A stretch of DNA of 64,000 bases from Banduia mediterranea (GTDB lineage: Bacteria > Pseudomonadota > Gammaproteobacteria > Nevskiales > Nevskiaceae). The number at the start of each line of letters is the position of its first letter. The stretch's first letter is position 1. The notes below the pieces were generated by a model. That model searched no databases. It saw only the letters and a program-made list of their open reading frames with translations, and was not told the origin of the DNA. Made by a program: the position numbers and the translations under genes. Shown one piece after another: positions 24,733 to 33,918 of the stretch. The stretch lies in assembly GCF_031846245.1 (NCBI RefSeq), contig NZ_JAVRIC010000012.1, positions 44,924 to 108,923 on the forward strand, written 5' to 3'.

Positions 24733-27462
24733 TTGCTGAGGGCACTGTCGCGGCTGTTGGCGCGGCGGCCGGCCGCGACCGTGGCGGCGACACTGTTGCT
24801 GAGCGCGTTCGCGGGTCTGGCGGTGATCTCGGTGGACGGTGTTTTCCGCATTCATGTGGACCCGTCGCCGGAACATCTGCTGAGCGGGCGCGACGGCGAG
24901 CGCGGTGCACTGAAGCGTGTCGAAGCCCTGTTCGGCGACACCGACGGTGTGGTGGTGGCGGTGAGGCTCGCGCCGGTGTTCACGGCCGAGCATTTGCGGA
25001 CCGTGACGCGAATCCACCGCGCCCTGATGGCGCTTGATGGCGTGCGCGAGGTGCAGTCACTGGCCAGCGCGCCGAACTGGTTGGCCGATGATGATGACGT
25101 TCAGACCGGCAGCTTCACACAGCAGGCCGCGCTGGATCCCTCGCGAATCGCCGCGCTGCAAGGGCAATTCGAGGCCAATCCGCTGTATCGCGGTTCGCTG
25201 GTGTCGGCGGATGGCAACACCGTAGCGTTCCTGCTCAGTCTGCATCAGGTCGACGAAGCAGCTTATCGAAACGAACACTTCGACGCGCGGATCCGCTCCG
25301 CGGTCGCTCAGGCAGCCGGCAATGAGGTCGTGCCGGTTGCCGTGACCGGCAGTGTCGCGGTGGCGGCGGCCACCACCAGCGCGCTGCTGCGCACGATGAC
25401 CCGAACCGTGCCGGCGGTGTTCGTCATCGTGGCGGCCTTGCTGCTGATCGCGTTCCGCAGTTTTCGCGTGGCGCTGGCCAGTGCGCTGACGATCGGTCTG
25501 GCCCTGTGGTGGATGATGGCGCTGGCCGGCGTAGCCAGCATTCCGATCAATCTGGTCACCGCAATCGCACCACCGCTGGTGGTGGCGCTGGGGCTGTCGT
25601 ATTCGGTGCATCTGCTGTCCGACTATCTGCGCGCCCACCGCGACGGGTATCCGCCTTTGCAGGCGCATCTGCGCACACTCAATCGTGCTGCGGTGCCCGT
25701 GTTGATGAATGCGGTGACCACCATCGCCAGCGTGTTGGCGCTGATGCTGTCGCCGATGCCGGCAGTCCGCGAGTTCGCGCTGCTGGCCGCATTCGGCACC
25801 GCCGTGCTGGCCCTGATGACGCTTGGCTTTCTGCCGGCCGTGTTGCGACTGGTCGGCTGCGGGACCCGCTTCAGTGAATCGCCGGGGGACCGCCTGGCGA
25901 GGCGCGTGGCGCCGGCGTTGGCGCGGTTCGCGCTGCGTCGCCGGGCACTGTTGCTGGGGCTGGCCCTGGTGATCGCGGTCTGCGGATTCTGGTCCACACG
26001 CCATCTCGACGCCGGAGCCGAATACATCAAGACGTTCTCGCCGGGTTCGCAGGTTCGGCAGGACTACGAGACCGTCAGCGCCGCCTTCGGCGGCGCAACC
26101 CGCTTGTCGATCCTGATCGAGACCGGCATCGACGGCAGTCTTGTGGACCCGCCCGTGGCGCGGGCCCTGGATCGCTTCGCGCAGTGGCTGCGCGCGCAGC
26201 CGGAGGTCGGTTCGGTCAGCTCCTACCTCGATTCACTGAAGCTGATGCACCAGGCCGTCAATGGTAATGATCCAGACGCCTTTGTCGTGCCGGGCAGTGC
26301 GGCCGCGAGCAAGCAGCTGTTGCTGCTGGGTGGGGGAGACGTGGTGCGGAGCACGCTCAACGCCGGATTCTCCACGGCGCTGATCAGTCTGCGCAGCCGG
26401 GCTGAGGATGCCGCCGCCGTCCGCGAACTGGTGACTCGTATCGAGTCGGAGATGGCGCATCTGCCGCCGGTGCTGCAAGGCGAGGTGACCGGCCGCGCGG
26501 TGCTTGCGACGCGTGCGGTGGACGATATCGTCAGCGGGCAAAGACAATCTTTGATCATTGCCTTCCTGGCGATCTTCATAGTGCTTTCGGCGCTGTTCAT
26601 GTCGCTGCGCGCCGGCCTCTTGGCAATGCTGCCGAACCTCGTGCCCGTGGCCGTCTACTTCGGCGCGCTGGGCCTGTTGGACATTCCGCTGTCCCCGACC
26701 AACAGCCTGGTGGCCTGCATCGTTCTGGGCATCGCGGTCGACGACACCATTCATTTTCTGGCGCGCTTCAACGCCCGGGCGCGCGAAACCGCGGACGAAC
26801 GCGGTGCAGTGGAGTCCGCGCTGGCCACGGTGTTGCGTCCGATCACGTTGACCACCCTGGCCCTGTGTCTCAGCTTTCTCGCCTTCGGCAGCGGTGAGCT
26901 GCAGACGCAGACGCAGTTCGGCGTGTTGGCGGCGATGACGCTGGCCGTGGCCTGGCTCATCGACCTCAGCCTGACGCCGGCTTTGGGCTCGATGTTCCGC
27001 GTCGTCAGCTTCTGGGATGTGCTGCGTGTCGATCTGGGCAGCTCGCCGCAGTACACGATCCCGCTGTTGGCCGGTCTCAGCGACAGACAGGCCAAACTGT
27101 TCGCTTTGCTGTCCAAGGTGCAGCGGGTGCCGGCCGGTACGCGCGTGATTCACGCCGGTGAGCGTTCCCGCGATATCTACGTGGTGATCGAAGGCCAACT
27201 GGAGGTCTGGGTGCAGCGTGGCAGTGAGCACCGCGCGCTGTCGAGCCTGCAGCGCGGCGCCACGATCGGCGAGGCCGGCTATTTCGGCCAGCGACGCACC
27301 GCCAACGTCGATACGGTGAGCGATGCGCGCCTGCTGCACTTCGATTCCCAGGACCTGGAGCGCCTGCGTCGGCGCCACCCGCGCATTGCTGCCACGATAT
27401 TCCGCAACCTCGCGGCGATTCAGGCCGAGCGGCTGGCCCAAGCCACGGCGATGATCGATTGA
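24733..27462 (+). CDS. MMPL/RND exporter with C-terminal cyclic-nucleotide-binding domain
   Basis: RND-superfamily transporter of the MMPL (hydrophobe/lipid exporter) type, 909 aa. It has two repeats of one TM plus a periplasmic loop plus a five-TM sterol-sensing-like bundle. TM5-6 blocks are GLALWWMMALAG/IAPPLVVALGLSYSVHLLSDYL and IVLGIAVDDTIHFLARFNAR. The TTG start directly follows the previous TAG, with a GAGGGG ribosome site. From about residue 775 to 909 a cytoplasmic cNMP-binding fold is appended (VIHAGERSRDIYVVIEGQLEV, then IGEAGYFGQRRTANV as the phosphate-binding cassette). This suggests allosteric gating by a nucleotide, although the ligand is unknown. Confidence 0.9.
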   Translation: MLRALSRLLARRPAATVAATLLLSAFAGLAVISVDGVFRIHVDPSPEHLLSGRDGERGALKRVEALFGDTDGVVVAVRLAPVFTAEHLRTVTRIHRALMALDGVREVQSLASAPNWLADDDDVQTGSFTQQAALDPSRIAALQGQFEANPLYRGSLVSADGNTVAFLLSLHQVDEAAYRNEHFDARIRSAVAQAAGNEVVPVAVTGSVAVAAATTSALLRTMTRTVPAVFVIVAALLLIAFRSFRVALASALTIGLALWWMMALAGVASIPINLVTAIAPPLVVALGLSYSVHLLSDYLRAHRDGYPPLQAHLRTLNRAAVPVLMNAVTTIASVLALMLSPMPAVREFALLAAFGTAVLALMTLGFLPAVLRLVGCGTRFSESPGDRLARRVAPALARFALRRRALLLGLALVIAVCGFWSTRHLDAGAEYIKTFSPGSQVRQDYETVSAAFGGATRLSILIETGIDGSLVDPPVARALDRFAQWLRAQPEVGSVSSYLDSLKLMHQAVNGNDPDAFVVPGSAAASKQLLLLGGGDVVRSTLNAGFSTALISLRSRAEDAAAVRELVTRIESEMAHLPPVLQGEVTGRAVLATRAVDDIVSGQRQSLIIAFLAIFIVLSALFMSLRAGLLAMLPNLVPVAVYFGALGLLDIPLSPTNSLVACIVLGIAVDDTIHFLARFNARARETADERGAVESALATVLRPITLTTLALCLSFLAFGSGELQTQTQFGVLAAMTLAVAWLIDLSLTPALGSMFRVVSFWDVLRVDLGSSPQYTIPLLAGLSDRQAKLFALLSKVQRVPAGTRVIHAGERSRDIYVVIEGQLEVWVQRGSEHRALSSLQRGATIGEAGYFGQRRTANVDTVSDARLLHFDSQDLERLRRRHPRIAATIFRNLAAIQAERLAQATAMID

Positions 27463-27631
27463 AATCGAGCAGGCGGCGCGGGTAGGCCGTGGTGCCCGGC
27501 GGAGTGGGGCGTGCCGGCGGTGCGCGGGCTAGGATGGTCGATGGCAGAGGCGCCGCCGCGCACCGCGAATTGACCGAAACGCGCGGTGTGGCGCGAATAT
27601 TTCGAAAATCCAGATAGAGGAGTGCAAGGCC

Positions 27632-28483
27632 ATGAGCCTCAAGGGAAAGACCCTGTTCATCACCGGTGGATCGCGTGGTATCGGTTTGGCGATCGCCGTT
27701 CGCGCGGCGGCCGATGGCGCCAATGTCGCGATCGCGGCGAAGACCGCGGAGCCCCACCCCAAGCTCGAAGGCACGATCTATTCGGCCGCCGAAGCCATTG
27801 AGAAAGCCGGTGGACGCGCGCTGCCCCTGGTCTGCGACATTCGTGAAGAGGATCAGGTGCTCGCCGCGATCGCCAAGACCGTGGAGACCTTCGGCGGCAT
27901 CGATGCCTGCATCAACAACGCCAGTGCCATCTCGCTGACCGGCACGATGCAGACCGACATGAAGCGTTATGACCTGATGAACCAGATCAACGCACGCGGC
28001 ACCTATCTGGTCGGGCGCAGCTGCATCCCGCACCTGCGAAAGTCCGACAATCCGCACATTCTGTCACTGTCGCCGCCTCTGGACATGAGTGTGAAATGGT
28101 TTGCCCCGCACGTCGCATATTCCACCGCGAAATATGGCATGAGCCTGTGCACCCTGGCCTGGGGCCAGGAACTTCGATCCATGGGCATTGCGGCCAATTC
28201 ACTGTGGCCGCGTACCGCGATCGCCACTGCGGCGATCAAGCTGATCGGCGGTGAGGAACTGATGCGGCTGTCGCGCAAGCCGGAGATCATGGCCGACGCG
28301 GCCCATGTGATCCTCAACAAGCCGGCATCCGGGTTCACCGGCAATTTCTGTATCGACGACCTCGTACTGTCCGAGGCCGGTGTGCGCGACTTCTCGAAGT
28401 ATCTCGCGGTGCCGGGAATGGCCGAGTCCCAGCTGATGCCGGACTTCTTCGTGCCTGACGACCTTCCGACCCTGCCGCAATGA
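27632..28483 (+). CDS. Short-chain dehydrogenase/reductase (HSDL2-like)
   Basis: NAD(P)-dependent oxidoreductase, 283 aa. The cofactor motif is TGGSRGIG (about residues 11-18), NNAS follows the central strand, and the active site is YSTAK. The [19 protein letters not shown] segment and the FxGNFCIDD C-terminus are typical of the hydroxysteroid dehydrogenase-like 2 group, often linked to lipid metabolism. The Ser usually preceding YxxxK falls in SLSPPLD. A GAGG ribosome site precedes the ATG. The stop overlaps greB by four bases. Confidence 0.9.
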   Translation: MSLKGKTLFITGGSRGIGLAIAVRAAADGANVAIAAKTAEPHPKLEGTIYSAAEAIEKAGGRALPLVCDIREEDQVLAAIAKTVETFGGIDACINNASAISLTGTMQTDMKRYDLMNQINARGTYLVGRSCIPHLRKSDNPHILSLSPPLDMSVKWFAPHVAYSTAKYGMSLCTLAWGQELRSMGIAANSLWPRTAIATAAIKLIGGEELMRLSRKPEIMADAAHVILNKPASGFTGNFCIDDLVLSEAGVRDFSKYLAVPGMAESQLMPDFFVPDDLPTLPQ

Positions 28484-28983
28484 GCCGCTGGCGTCCGCCG
28501 TCGGGAGAGCGCAAGACGCCGTACATCACGGCCCAGGGCTATGCCAGGCTCAAGGCCGAATACGATCAGCTCTGGCGAGGACGTCGCCCCGAGGTGGTGC
28601 GCGCCCTGGCCGCGGCGGCCGCCGAAGGTGATCGCTCCGAAAACGCCGAATACCACTACCGCAAGAAGGAACTGCGCGAGATCGACCGCCGTGTGCACTA
28701 TCTGCAGCAGCGATTGCCGATATTGAAAGTCGCCGAGGCGATTCCCGGTGATCCGCAGTGCATCTTTTTCGGGGCCTGTGTCGAACTTGCGGACGAGGAG
28801 GGTGTCACACGACGCTACAGGATCGTCGGCCCCGACGAAACGGACGCTGCGCAAGGGCGGATCAGCATCGATTCGCCCTTGGCGCGCGCCCTGCTGAAAC
28901 GACGTGTCGGCGAGATCGTCACTGTTGCGTTACCCGCCGGAGAGGCTGAATTCGAGATTCTGACCATTTCCTATGGTCCATAA
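28480..28983 (+). CDS. greB: Transcription elongation factor GreB
   Basis: Stimulates transcript cleavage by backtracked RNA polymerase. Length 167 aa. The N-terminal coiled-coil carries the acidic tip ([18 protein letters not shown]) whose D/E residues enter the polymerase secondary channel. The C-terminal FKBP-like domain contains [13 protein letters not shown] and [17 protein letters not shown]. The spacing and the longer N-terminus ([17 protein letters not shown]) favour GreB over GreA. It is translationally coupled to the SDR gene (ATGA). Confidence 0.93.
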   Translation: MSRWRPPSGERKTPYITAQGYARLKAEYDQLWRGRRPEVVRALAAAAAEGDRSENAEYHYRKKELREIDRRVHYLQQRLPILKVAEAIPGDPQCIFFGACVELADEEGVTRRYRIVGPDETDAAQGRISIDSPLARALLKRRVGEIVTVALPAGEAEFEILTISYGP

Positions 28984-29070
28984 TCCGTTCGGATTCTGGC
29001 GCCTGGCATCCGCGGGCGCCGTTTGTTCGCATACCCATTTCAGACGAGACACGGAACCCAAGGTCGTTCA

Positions 29071-29565
29071 ATGAACAAGCTCCACACCATCGGCGCCCTG
29101 TTGCTGAGCGCCATCACGATTTCCGCCTGTTCCACCACGACTCCGTACCAGCCGCTGCGTAACGGCTACGGCTATTCGGATCAGAAACTGGAGTCGAACC
29201 GTTACCGCATCAGCTTCAGCGGCAATTCCTCGACGCCGCGCGATACCGTTGAAAACTATCTGCTGTACCGCGCCGCGGAGCTGACGCTGCAGTCCGGCAA
29301 CGACTACTTCGTGCTGGTCGACAATTCCACCGAGGCCGATACGCGCTACCGCCAGAGCATCAATGCGTATAGCGGCTTCGGCCATTACTACTGGTATCCG
29401 TCGGTCGCGGTCAGCAGTGGCGATTCGTATCCGATCACGAGCTACGAGGCCAGCGCCAACATTCAGGTATTCAGCGGCGAGAAGCCGGCCGACAATCCTC
29501 AGGCTTTCGACGCGCGCGACGTGCGTGCCAACCTGCAGCCCTTGGTGACCCTGCCGAGCGAGTGA
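29071..29565 (+). CDS. CC0125/CC1285-type lipoprotein
   Basis: Small outer-membrane-type lipoprotein, 164 aa from the ATG at 29071. The signal sequence ends in the lipobox ISAC. The body has the YQPL...GYSDQKLESNRYRISFSGN segment and an LLYRAAELTLQSGNDYFVLVD block shared by a widespread uncharacterised lipoprotein family. Function is unknown. It is followed by a strong terminator at 29584. Confidence 0.85.
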   Translation: MNKLHTIGALLLSAITISACSTTTPYQPLRNGYGYSDQKLESNRYRISFSGNSSTPRDTVENYLLYRAAELTLQSGNDYFVLVDNSTEADTRYRQSINAYSGFGHYYWYPSVAVSSGDSYPITSYEASANIQVFSGEKPADNPQAFDARDVRANLQPLVTLPSE

Positions 29566-29583
29566 GGCTGCGCCAGCGTGATG

Positions 29584-29618
29584 AAGAACGGGGCCTGCTT
29601 GGGCTCCGTTCTTGGTTT
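29584..29618. terminator. Bidirectional terminator, lipoprotein/rhodanese
   Basis: A 12-bp stem (AAGAACGGGGCC paired with GGCTCCGTTCTT, one G-U) is followed by GGTTT. It lies between two convergent genes. Confidence 0.8.
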
Positions 29619-29634
29619 CGGCGTCCGCGTACGG

Positions 29635-30006
29635 TCATGATTCGACGGGCATCAGCGTTTCAAGCGCCCGCCAGCCGCCCTCCACCGACACGACCTTGGA
29701 ATAGCCCATGCGTGACAGGTTGTCGGCCGCCAGTGCAGAGCGGTATCCGCCGCCGCAATACAGGTACAGCGGTGTGTCGGGGTCGGGCACGACGGTTTCG
29801 ATGTCGCGTTCGATGATGCCCTTGCCGAGCCAGCGCGAACCGCGCACGTGGCCGTCGTCGTACTCGCTGCGCTCGCGCACGTCGATCAACTGGGCGCCCG
29901 GTGCAGCCTGCAGCGCAGCGGCGAGTTCGACCGCCGGAATCTCGCGGATTCTTGTGCGCGCCTGTTCGACCAGGGCGACGAAGGCGGGGCTGTGCTGTTG
30001 CGCCAT
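29635..30006 (-). CDS. Rhodanese-like domain protein
   Basis: Single-domain rhodanese of 123 aa. It has LIDVRERSEYDDGHVRGSRWLGKG, then the active-site loop YCGGGYRSA with the catalytic cysteine, and the C-terminal GGWRAL. It is cytosolic. It may transfer sulfane sulfur or act in cyanide or selenium metabolism, with no contextual hint. It is divergent from the TonB-type operon. Confidence 0.9.
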   Translation of the reverse strand: MAQQHSPAFVALVEQARTRIREIPAVELAAALQAAPGAQLIDVRERSEYDDGHVRGSRWLGKGIIERDIETVVPDPDTPLYLYCGGGYRSALAADNLSRMGYSKVVSVEGGWRALETLMPVES

Positions 30007-30145
30007 TTGCTTGCATACTCCGGACTGCGTATTTCGGACGAGTCGAAATGCTCCGGTCCTATGATAGATTGCCTTGCAGAAAGCCTGTACCAGCGCGTTT
30101 TCGAGCGCTCTGCTACAGACTTTCTATTGTGGGTACGCCTCCATC

Positions 30146-30928
30146 ATGAGGAGATTGCGCAGCGGGCGCGCCGCGATTCTGGCGGGCGTTCTGATCATTG
30201 TCGGGACAGGAACGGCCGCGGCGCAGGACAGCGCCGCGCAAGTGGACCAGGCGCTGGATTCGACGATGCAGCGTCAGCGCGACAACATCCGTTCGCAGAC
30301 GCGGATCAACCAGTTGGACGACGCGACGCGTGAGGCGCTGCAGCGCTACCGCGCGGCACTTTGGCAAAGCCAGCAGCTGGACGCCTACGCTGGGCAACTC
30401 GACCAGCTGTTGGGCACGCAGTCCGAGGAAATGGCGTCCTTGCGCTCGCAACTCGACGAACTGCAGGTGACGGAGCGCGAGATTCTGCCGCTGATGCTGC
30501 GCATGCTGGACGGATTGGAACAGTTCGTCGACGAGGATCTGCCGTTCCTGCAGGGCGAACGCCAGGAACGCGTCGACAATCTGCGCCGCAGCTTTGCCGA
30601 CCCGGCGACGAGCACGGCCGAAAATTTCTCACGTCTGATCGATGCCTATCGGGTCGAGTACGAGTACGGCCGCGGGCTCGGCGCCGAGCGCGCGGCGCTG
30701 GACGAGGATGGCGCGGTGGTCGACATTCTGCGCGTGGGCCGTGTGGGCCTGTTCTATCGCCAGCTCGACGGCGCCGAGGTCGGCGCCTGGGACGCACAGC
30801 AACAGGCATGGCACGTACTGCCGGACCGGTTCGAGCCCGATATCCGTCAGGGCCTGCGCATCGCGCGTGAGACCGCGGCCGCCTCGATGCTGGTGCTGCC
30901 GCTGGCGGCACCGGGAGCGCCCCAATGA
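30146..30928 (+). CDS. DUF3450 periplasmic coiled-coil protein
   Basis: First gene of a TonB-type energy-transduction operon. Length 260 aa from the ATG at 30146, which opens an Arg-rich signal peptide (AAILAGVLIIVG, cleaved near AAAQ). The middle is Gln/Arg/Glu-rich coiled-coil (about 35-110), and the second half has FSRLIDAYRVEYEYGRGL, a DUF3450 landmark. DUF3450 genes typically precede MotA/TolQ/ExbB genes in Vibrio TonB2-like and marine gammaproteobacterial systems. The four-base overlap with the next gene indicates one operon. Confidence 0.88.
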   Translation: MRRLRSGRAAILAGVLIIVGTGTAAAQDSAAQVDQALDSTMQRQRDNIRSQTRINQLDDATREALQRYRAALWQSQQLDAYAGQLDQLLGTQSEEMASLRSQLDELQVTEREILPLMLRMLDGLEQFVDEDLPFLQGERQERVDNLRRSFADPATSTAENFSRLIDAYRVEYEYGRGLGAERAALDEDGAVVDILRVGRVGLFYRQLDGAEVGAWDAQQQAWHVLPDRFEPDIRQGLRIARETAAASMLVLPLAAPGAPQ

Positions 30929-32295
30929 CCGGCGTGATGTGCCGCGCACTGACGGTTTTGTGCCTGATGGGTTTTTGCAGTGCGCTGTTCGCTCAGGCGC
31001 CGGACGCGGACTTCGATGCCTTGCTGCAGGAGCTGCGTGAATCGGCGCAGGACAGTGCCACGCTCAATCGCGAGCGCGAGGCGCGCTTTGTCGAGCAAAA
31101 GCAGCAGCGTGAGGCGCTGATGCGCGAGGCCGAGGCCAAGCTGGCCAGCGCCCGAAAGAAGGCCGCGGCGGCCAAATCCCGTTACGACACTCAGCAGGCC
31201 GAACTGCTTGCCGCGCGCAAGAAGCTCGATGACGGCGTCGGCGAACTCGGTCAGGTCTATTCGACACTGCGCTCCGCGGCCGGGGAGTTGCGCCAGCAGG
31301 CACAGGGTTCGCTGGTCAGTGCGCAGTTCCCGCAGGGCGAATCCCTGCTCGGCACCTTGGCGGATGGGCGGCGCCTGCCGCGACTGGCCCAGATCGAGGC
31401 CTTTCAGCTGTGGTTCCTGCGCGAACTGCGGGCGCAGGGTGAAGTGGACGGTTTTGACGCCGCGGTCGTGGCTACCGATGGCGAACGCAGCCAACAGCGG
31501 GTGACGCGGGTCGGGCCCTTCACGGCATTCACTGAAGCCGGCTATCTGGTGCGTGGCGACGACGGTGCCTTGCAGTTACTGCCGCGTCAGCCGGCGCCGG
31601 GTTTGCACGGGCTGATCGACGATTTCGTGGAGGCGCCCGCAGGCGAGTCCACCGCCATTCTGATTGACCCTACGCGCGGCGAGCTGCTGAAGATCGAGTC
31701 CGAAAAGCCGCGCCTGTTCGAGCGGCTGGGGCAGGGTGGCGCGGTCGGCTATCTGATATTGACGATCGGCGCGGTCGGTCTGCTGCTTGCGATGCTGCAG
31801 TCGGCCTGGCTGACACGCGGCGCGGTTCGGGTGCAGGGCCAGCTTGCGCGAATCGAGCAACCGGACGCCGGTAATCCCCTGGGGCGCGTAATGCTTGCCG
31901 TGGACCAAGCCGATGGCGACGATCCGGAGCTGCTGGAACTCAAACTGTCCGAGGCAGTGGTGCGCGAGGCACCGCGGCTTGAGCGGTTTCAGGGTTTGTT
32001 GCGCCTGTTCGTGGCCGTGGCACCCTTGCTGGGGCTGCTGGGCACGGTGACCGGGATGATACTCACTTTCCAGGCGATCACCGTGTTCGGAACCAATGAC
32101 CCCAAACTGATGGCGGGAGGCATCTCACAGGCTCTGGTCACGACCGTGCTGGGCCTGGTGGTGGCGATCCCTCTGCTGTTCCTCAACAGCCTGCTGCAGA
32201 CGCGTTCGCGCGCGATCGTGCAGATTCTGGACGAGCAGTCCGCCCTGGCGCTGGCGCGGCGGCTGGATCGGCGCTCCGGTGCATCCGATGTTTGA
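30925..32295 (+). CDS. MotA/TolQ/ExbB proton channel protein, long form (TtpC-like)
   Basis: A 456-aa protein with a signal peptide (to about residue 25), a periplasmic coiled-coil rich in Glu/Arg/Lys (about 30-115), a mixed domain, then three TM helices (about 272-295, 350-375, 395-420). The TolQ/ExbB core reads LLGLLGTVTGMILTFQAITVFGTNDPKLMAGGIS with the conserved channel threonines. The long N-terminal extension distinguishes it from ordinary ExbB and resembles TtpC of Vibrio TonB2 systems. It overlaps the next ExbB gene. Confidence 0.9.
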   Translation: MTGVMCRALTVLCLMGFCSALFAQAPDADFDALLQELRESAQDSATLNREREARFVEQKQQREALMREAEAKLASARKKAAAAKSRYDTQQAELLAARKKLDDGVGELGQVYSTLRSAAGELRQQAQGSLVSAQFPQGESLLGTLADGRRLPRLAQIEAFQLWFLRELRAQGEVDGFDAAVVATDGERSQQRVTRVGPFTAFTEAGYLVRGDDGALQLLPRQPAPGLHGLIDDFVEAPAGESTAILIDPTRGELLKIESEKPRLFERLGQGGAVGYLILTIGAVGLLLAMLQSAWLTRGAVRVQGQLARIEQPDAGNPLGRVMLAVDQADGDDPELLELKLSEAVVREAPRLERFQGLLRLFVAVAPLLGLLGTVTGMILTFQAITVFGTNDPKLMAGGISQALVTTVLGLVVAIPLLFLNSLLQTRSRAIVQILDEQSALALARRLDRRSGASDV

Positions 32296-32821
32296 ATGGC
32301 TGGCGCCGGCCCGTTCCGTCGCCGATTTTCTCGATGCCGGCGGATGGGTGCTGTGGACCGTGCTGTTCGCCGGCGTGCTCATGTGGACCCTGATCGTCGA
32401 ACGCTGGCTGTGGTTTCTGCGCGCCTACCCACAGGCACGTGCACACGCCAGCACGCTCTGGCAACAGCGACCGGATCGGCGGGACTGGGCTTCACGGCGA
32501 GTGCGCGCGGCGATGATCGGCCGGGCATCGCAGTCGATGTCGGCGACGCTGCCGCTGATCCGCACGCTGATCGCGGCCTGTCCGATGCTCGGCCTGCTCG
32601 GCACCGTGACCGGCATGATCGAGGTGTTCGATGTGATGGCGCTGACCGGCACCGGCGACGCCCAGGCGATGGCGGCCGGCGTGTCCCGCGCCACCGTGCC
32701 GACGATGGCCGGCATGATCGTGGGTATTTCGGGCCTGTTGCCGATGCACCGCCTCAACGGGCGTGTGCGCGGTGAATCGGAGCGCTTCGGCGAACTGCTC
32801 GAAGCGGGAAGCGGCGAATGA
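32288..32821 (+). CDS. ExbB-family proton channel protein
   Basis: Short MotA/TolQ/ExbB protein, 177 aa, three TM helices. The signature CPMLGLLGTVTGMIEVFDVM is followed by GVSRATVPTMAGMIVGISGL. ATG 32288 overlaps the preceding stop, and a GTG three codons upstream is possible. It should form the inner-membrane proton channel with the ExbD encoded next. Confidence 0.92.
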   Translation: MFEWLAPARSVADFLDAGGWVLWTVLFAGVLMWTLIVERWLWFLRAYPQARAHASTLWQQRPDRRDWASRRVRAAMIGRASQSMSATLPLIRTLIAACPMLGLLGTVTGMIEVFDVMALTGTGDAQAMAAGVSRATVPTMAGMIVGISGLLPMHRLNGRVRGESERFGELLEAGSGE

Positions 32822-33225
32822 AGATGAAACGCCACGACAGTCCTCCCGAGGACAACGGCATCGACCTCACGCCGATGCTGGACGTGGTGTTCATCATGCT
32901 GATCTTCTTCATCGTGACCACTACCTTCATTCGCGAGGCTGGCATCGAGATCAACCGGCCCAATGCGCAGACCGCGCAAAAGCAGGAGCGCGTGAACATT
33001 CTGGTGGCGATCGCGCCGAACGGTGAGATCTGGATCGACGGTCAGCGCGTCGACATCCGCGGACTGCGTGCTGCCATCGAAACCCTGCGCGGCAAGGATC
33101 CGGACGCCAGCGTGGTGGTGCAGGCGGACCGGGACGCGCGTGCCGGTTTGCTGGTCGAAGCCATGGACCAGGCCAGACTGGCCGGCGTTCGTAACGTCGC
33201 GGTGTCCGCGCAGCGAACGCCATGA
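32818..33225 (+). CDS. ExbD-family biopolymer transport protein
   Basis: ExbD/TolR protein, 135 aa. A single N-terminal TM (about 16-40) carries the essential membrane aspartate in LTPMLDVVFIMLIFF (D22). A periplasmic domain with VQADRDARAGLLVEAMDQARLAGV completes it. Four-base overlaps on both sides tie it to exbB and tonB. Confidence 0.95.
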   Translation: MKMKRHDSPPEDNGIDLTPMLDVVFIMLIFFIVTTTFIREAGIEINRPNAQTAQKQERVNILVAIAPNGEIWIDGQRVDIRGLRAAIETLRGKDPDASVVVQADRDARAGLLVEAMDQARLAGVRNVAVSAQRTP

Positions 33226-33908
33226 TGGCGACGCCGCGCGTCGGCGGCGCCCTGTGCATCGCGCTGCTGGTGGTCCTGGTGCTGTTCTGGCTGATGCAGG
33301 CGATGATCGCGCCACCCGAAGCGCCGTTGGACGACGCGCGCCGTGTCGCCGAGATCGCCACGGCACCGCCGCCCGAACAGCCGCAACAGACGCAGCAGGC
33401 GCTGGCGCAGGCACCGCCACCGCCGCCGCCACCGGCGCCGGCTGCGCTGGCCCGCCCGGAGATTCCCTTGCCTGCGGCCGCGGCCGTGACGCCCAGCGAG
33501 ATCGATGTGGCAATGCCGGCCAGTCTGTCCGGCGGACCGACGCTGGGCAGTGGCAGCTTCGCCGGATTTGGCGCCGGCGGCGGCACCGGCTCGGGCGGCG
33601 GCGGGTACGGACAGGGTCAGGGCTTCAGCGGAAAGCCCTTGGTACCGCTTTCGACCGCACGTCCGCAAATGCCGGACTGGGCCTGCAAGCGCAAGATTCA
33701 GGGCTGGGTCGAGGTCGTGTTCACGGTGATGCCGAATGGCCGGGTGCGCGATGTGCGCATCGTCGACGCCGACCCGCGCGGAGTCTATGAAGCCGCTGCG
33801 GTCGAAAGCGTCTCCAACTGGATCTATGCTTCGCACGACAATGCGCGTGAAGTGAAGCAGCGGGTCGAGATGGACCCGGCCGATTGTGCCTACAACTACC
33901 CACGCTGA
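33222..33908 (+). CDS. TonB-family energy transducer
   Basis: A 228-aa protein with one N-terminal TM (about 8-28), a Pro/Gln/Ala-rich periplasmic linker (about 45-80) and a Gly-rich spacer (about 105-130). The C-terminal TonB fold reads GWVEVVFTVMPNGRVRDVRIVDADPRGVYEAAAVESV. The Pro linker is short, as in TonB2-type proteins, so reach to the outer membrane may depend on the TPR partner. No TonB-dependent receptor gene is in the window. Confidence 0.9.
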   Translation: MMATPRVGGALCIALLVVLVLFWLMQAMIAPPEAPLDDARRVAEIATAPPPEQPQQTQQALAQAPPPPPPPAPAALARPEIPLPAAAAVTPSEIDVAMPASLSGGPTLGSGSFAGFGAGGGTGSGGGGYGQGQGFSGKPLVPLSTARPQMPDWACKRKIQGWVEVVFTVMPNGRVRDVRIVDADPRGVYEAAAVESVSNWIYASHDNAREVKQRVEMDPADCAYNYPR

Positions 33909-33918
33909 GTCGTCCGCA

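Noticed and set aside
30074..30145. Upstream start for the DUF3450 protein
   Set aside because: It would hide the signal peptide that begins at 30146 and lacks a better ribosome site.
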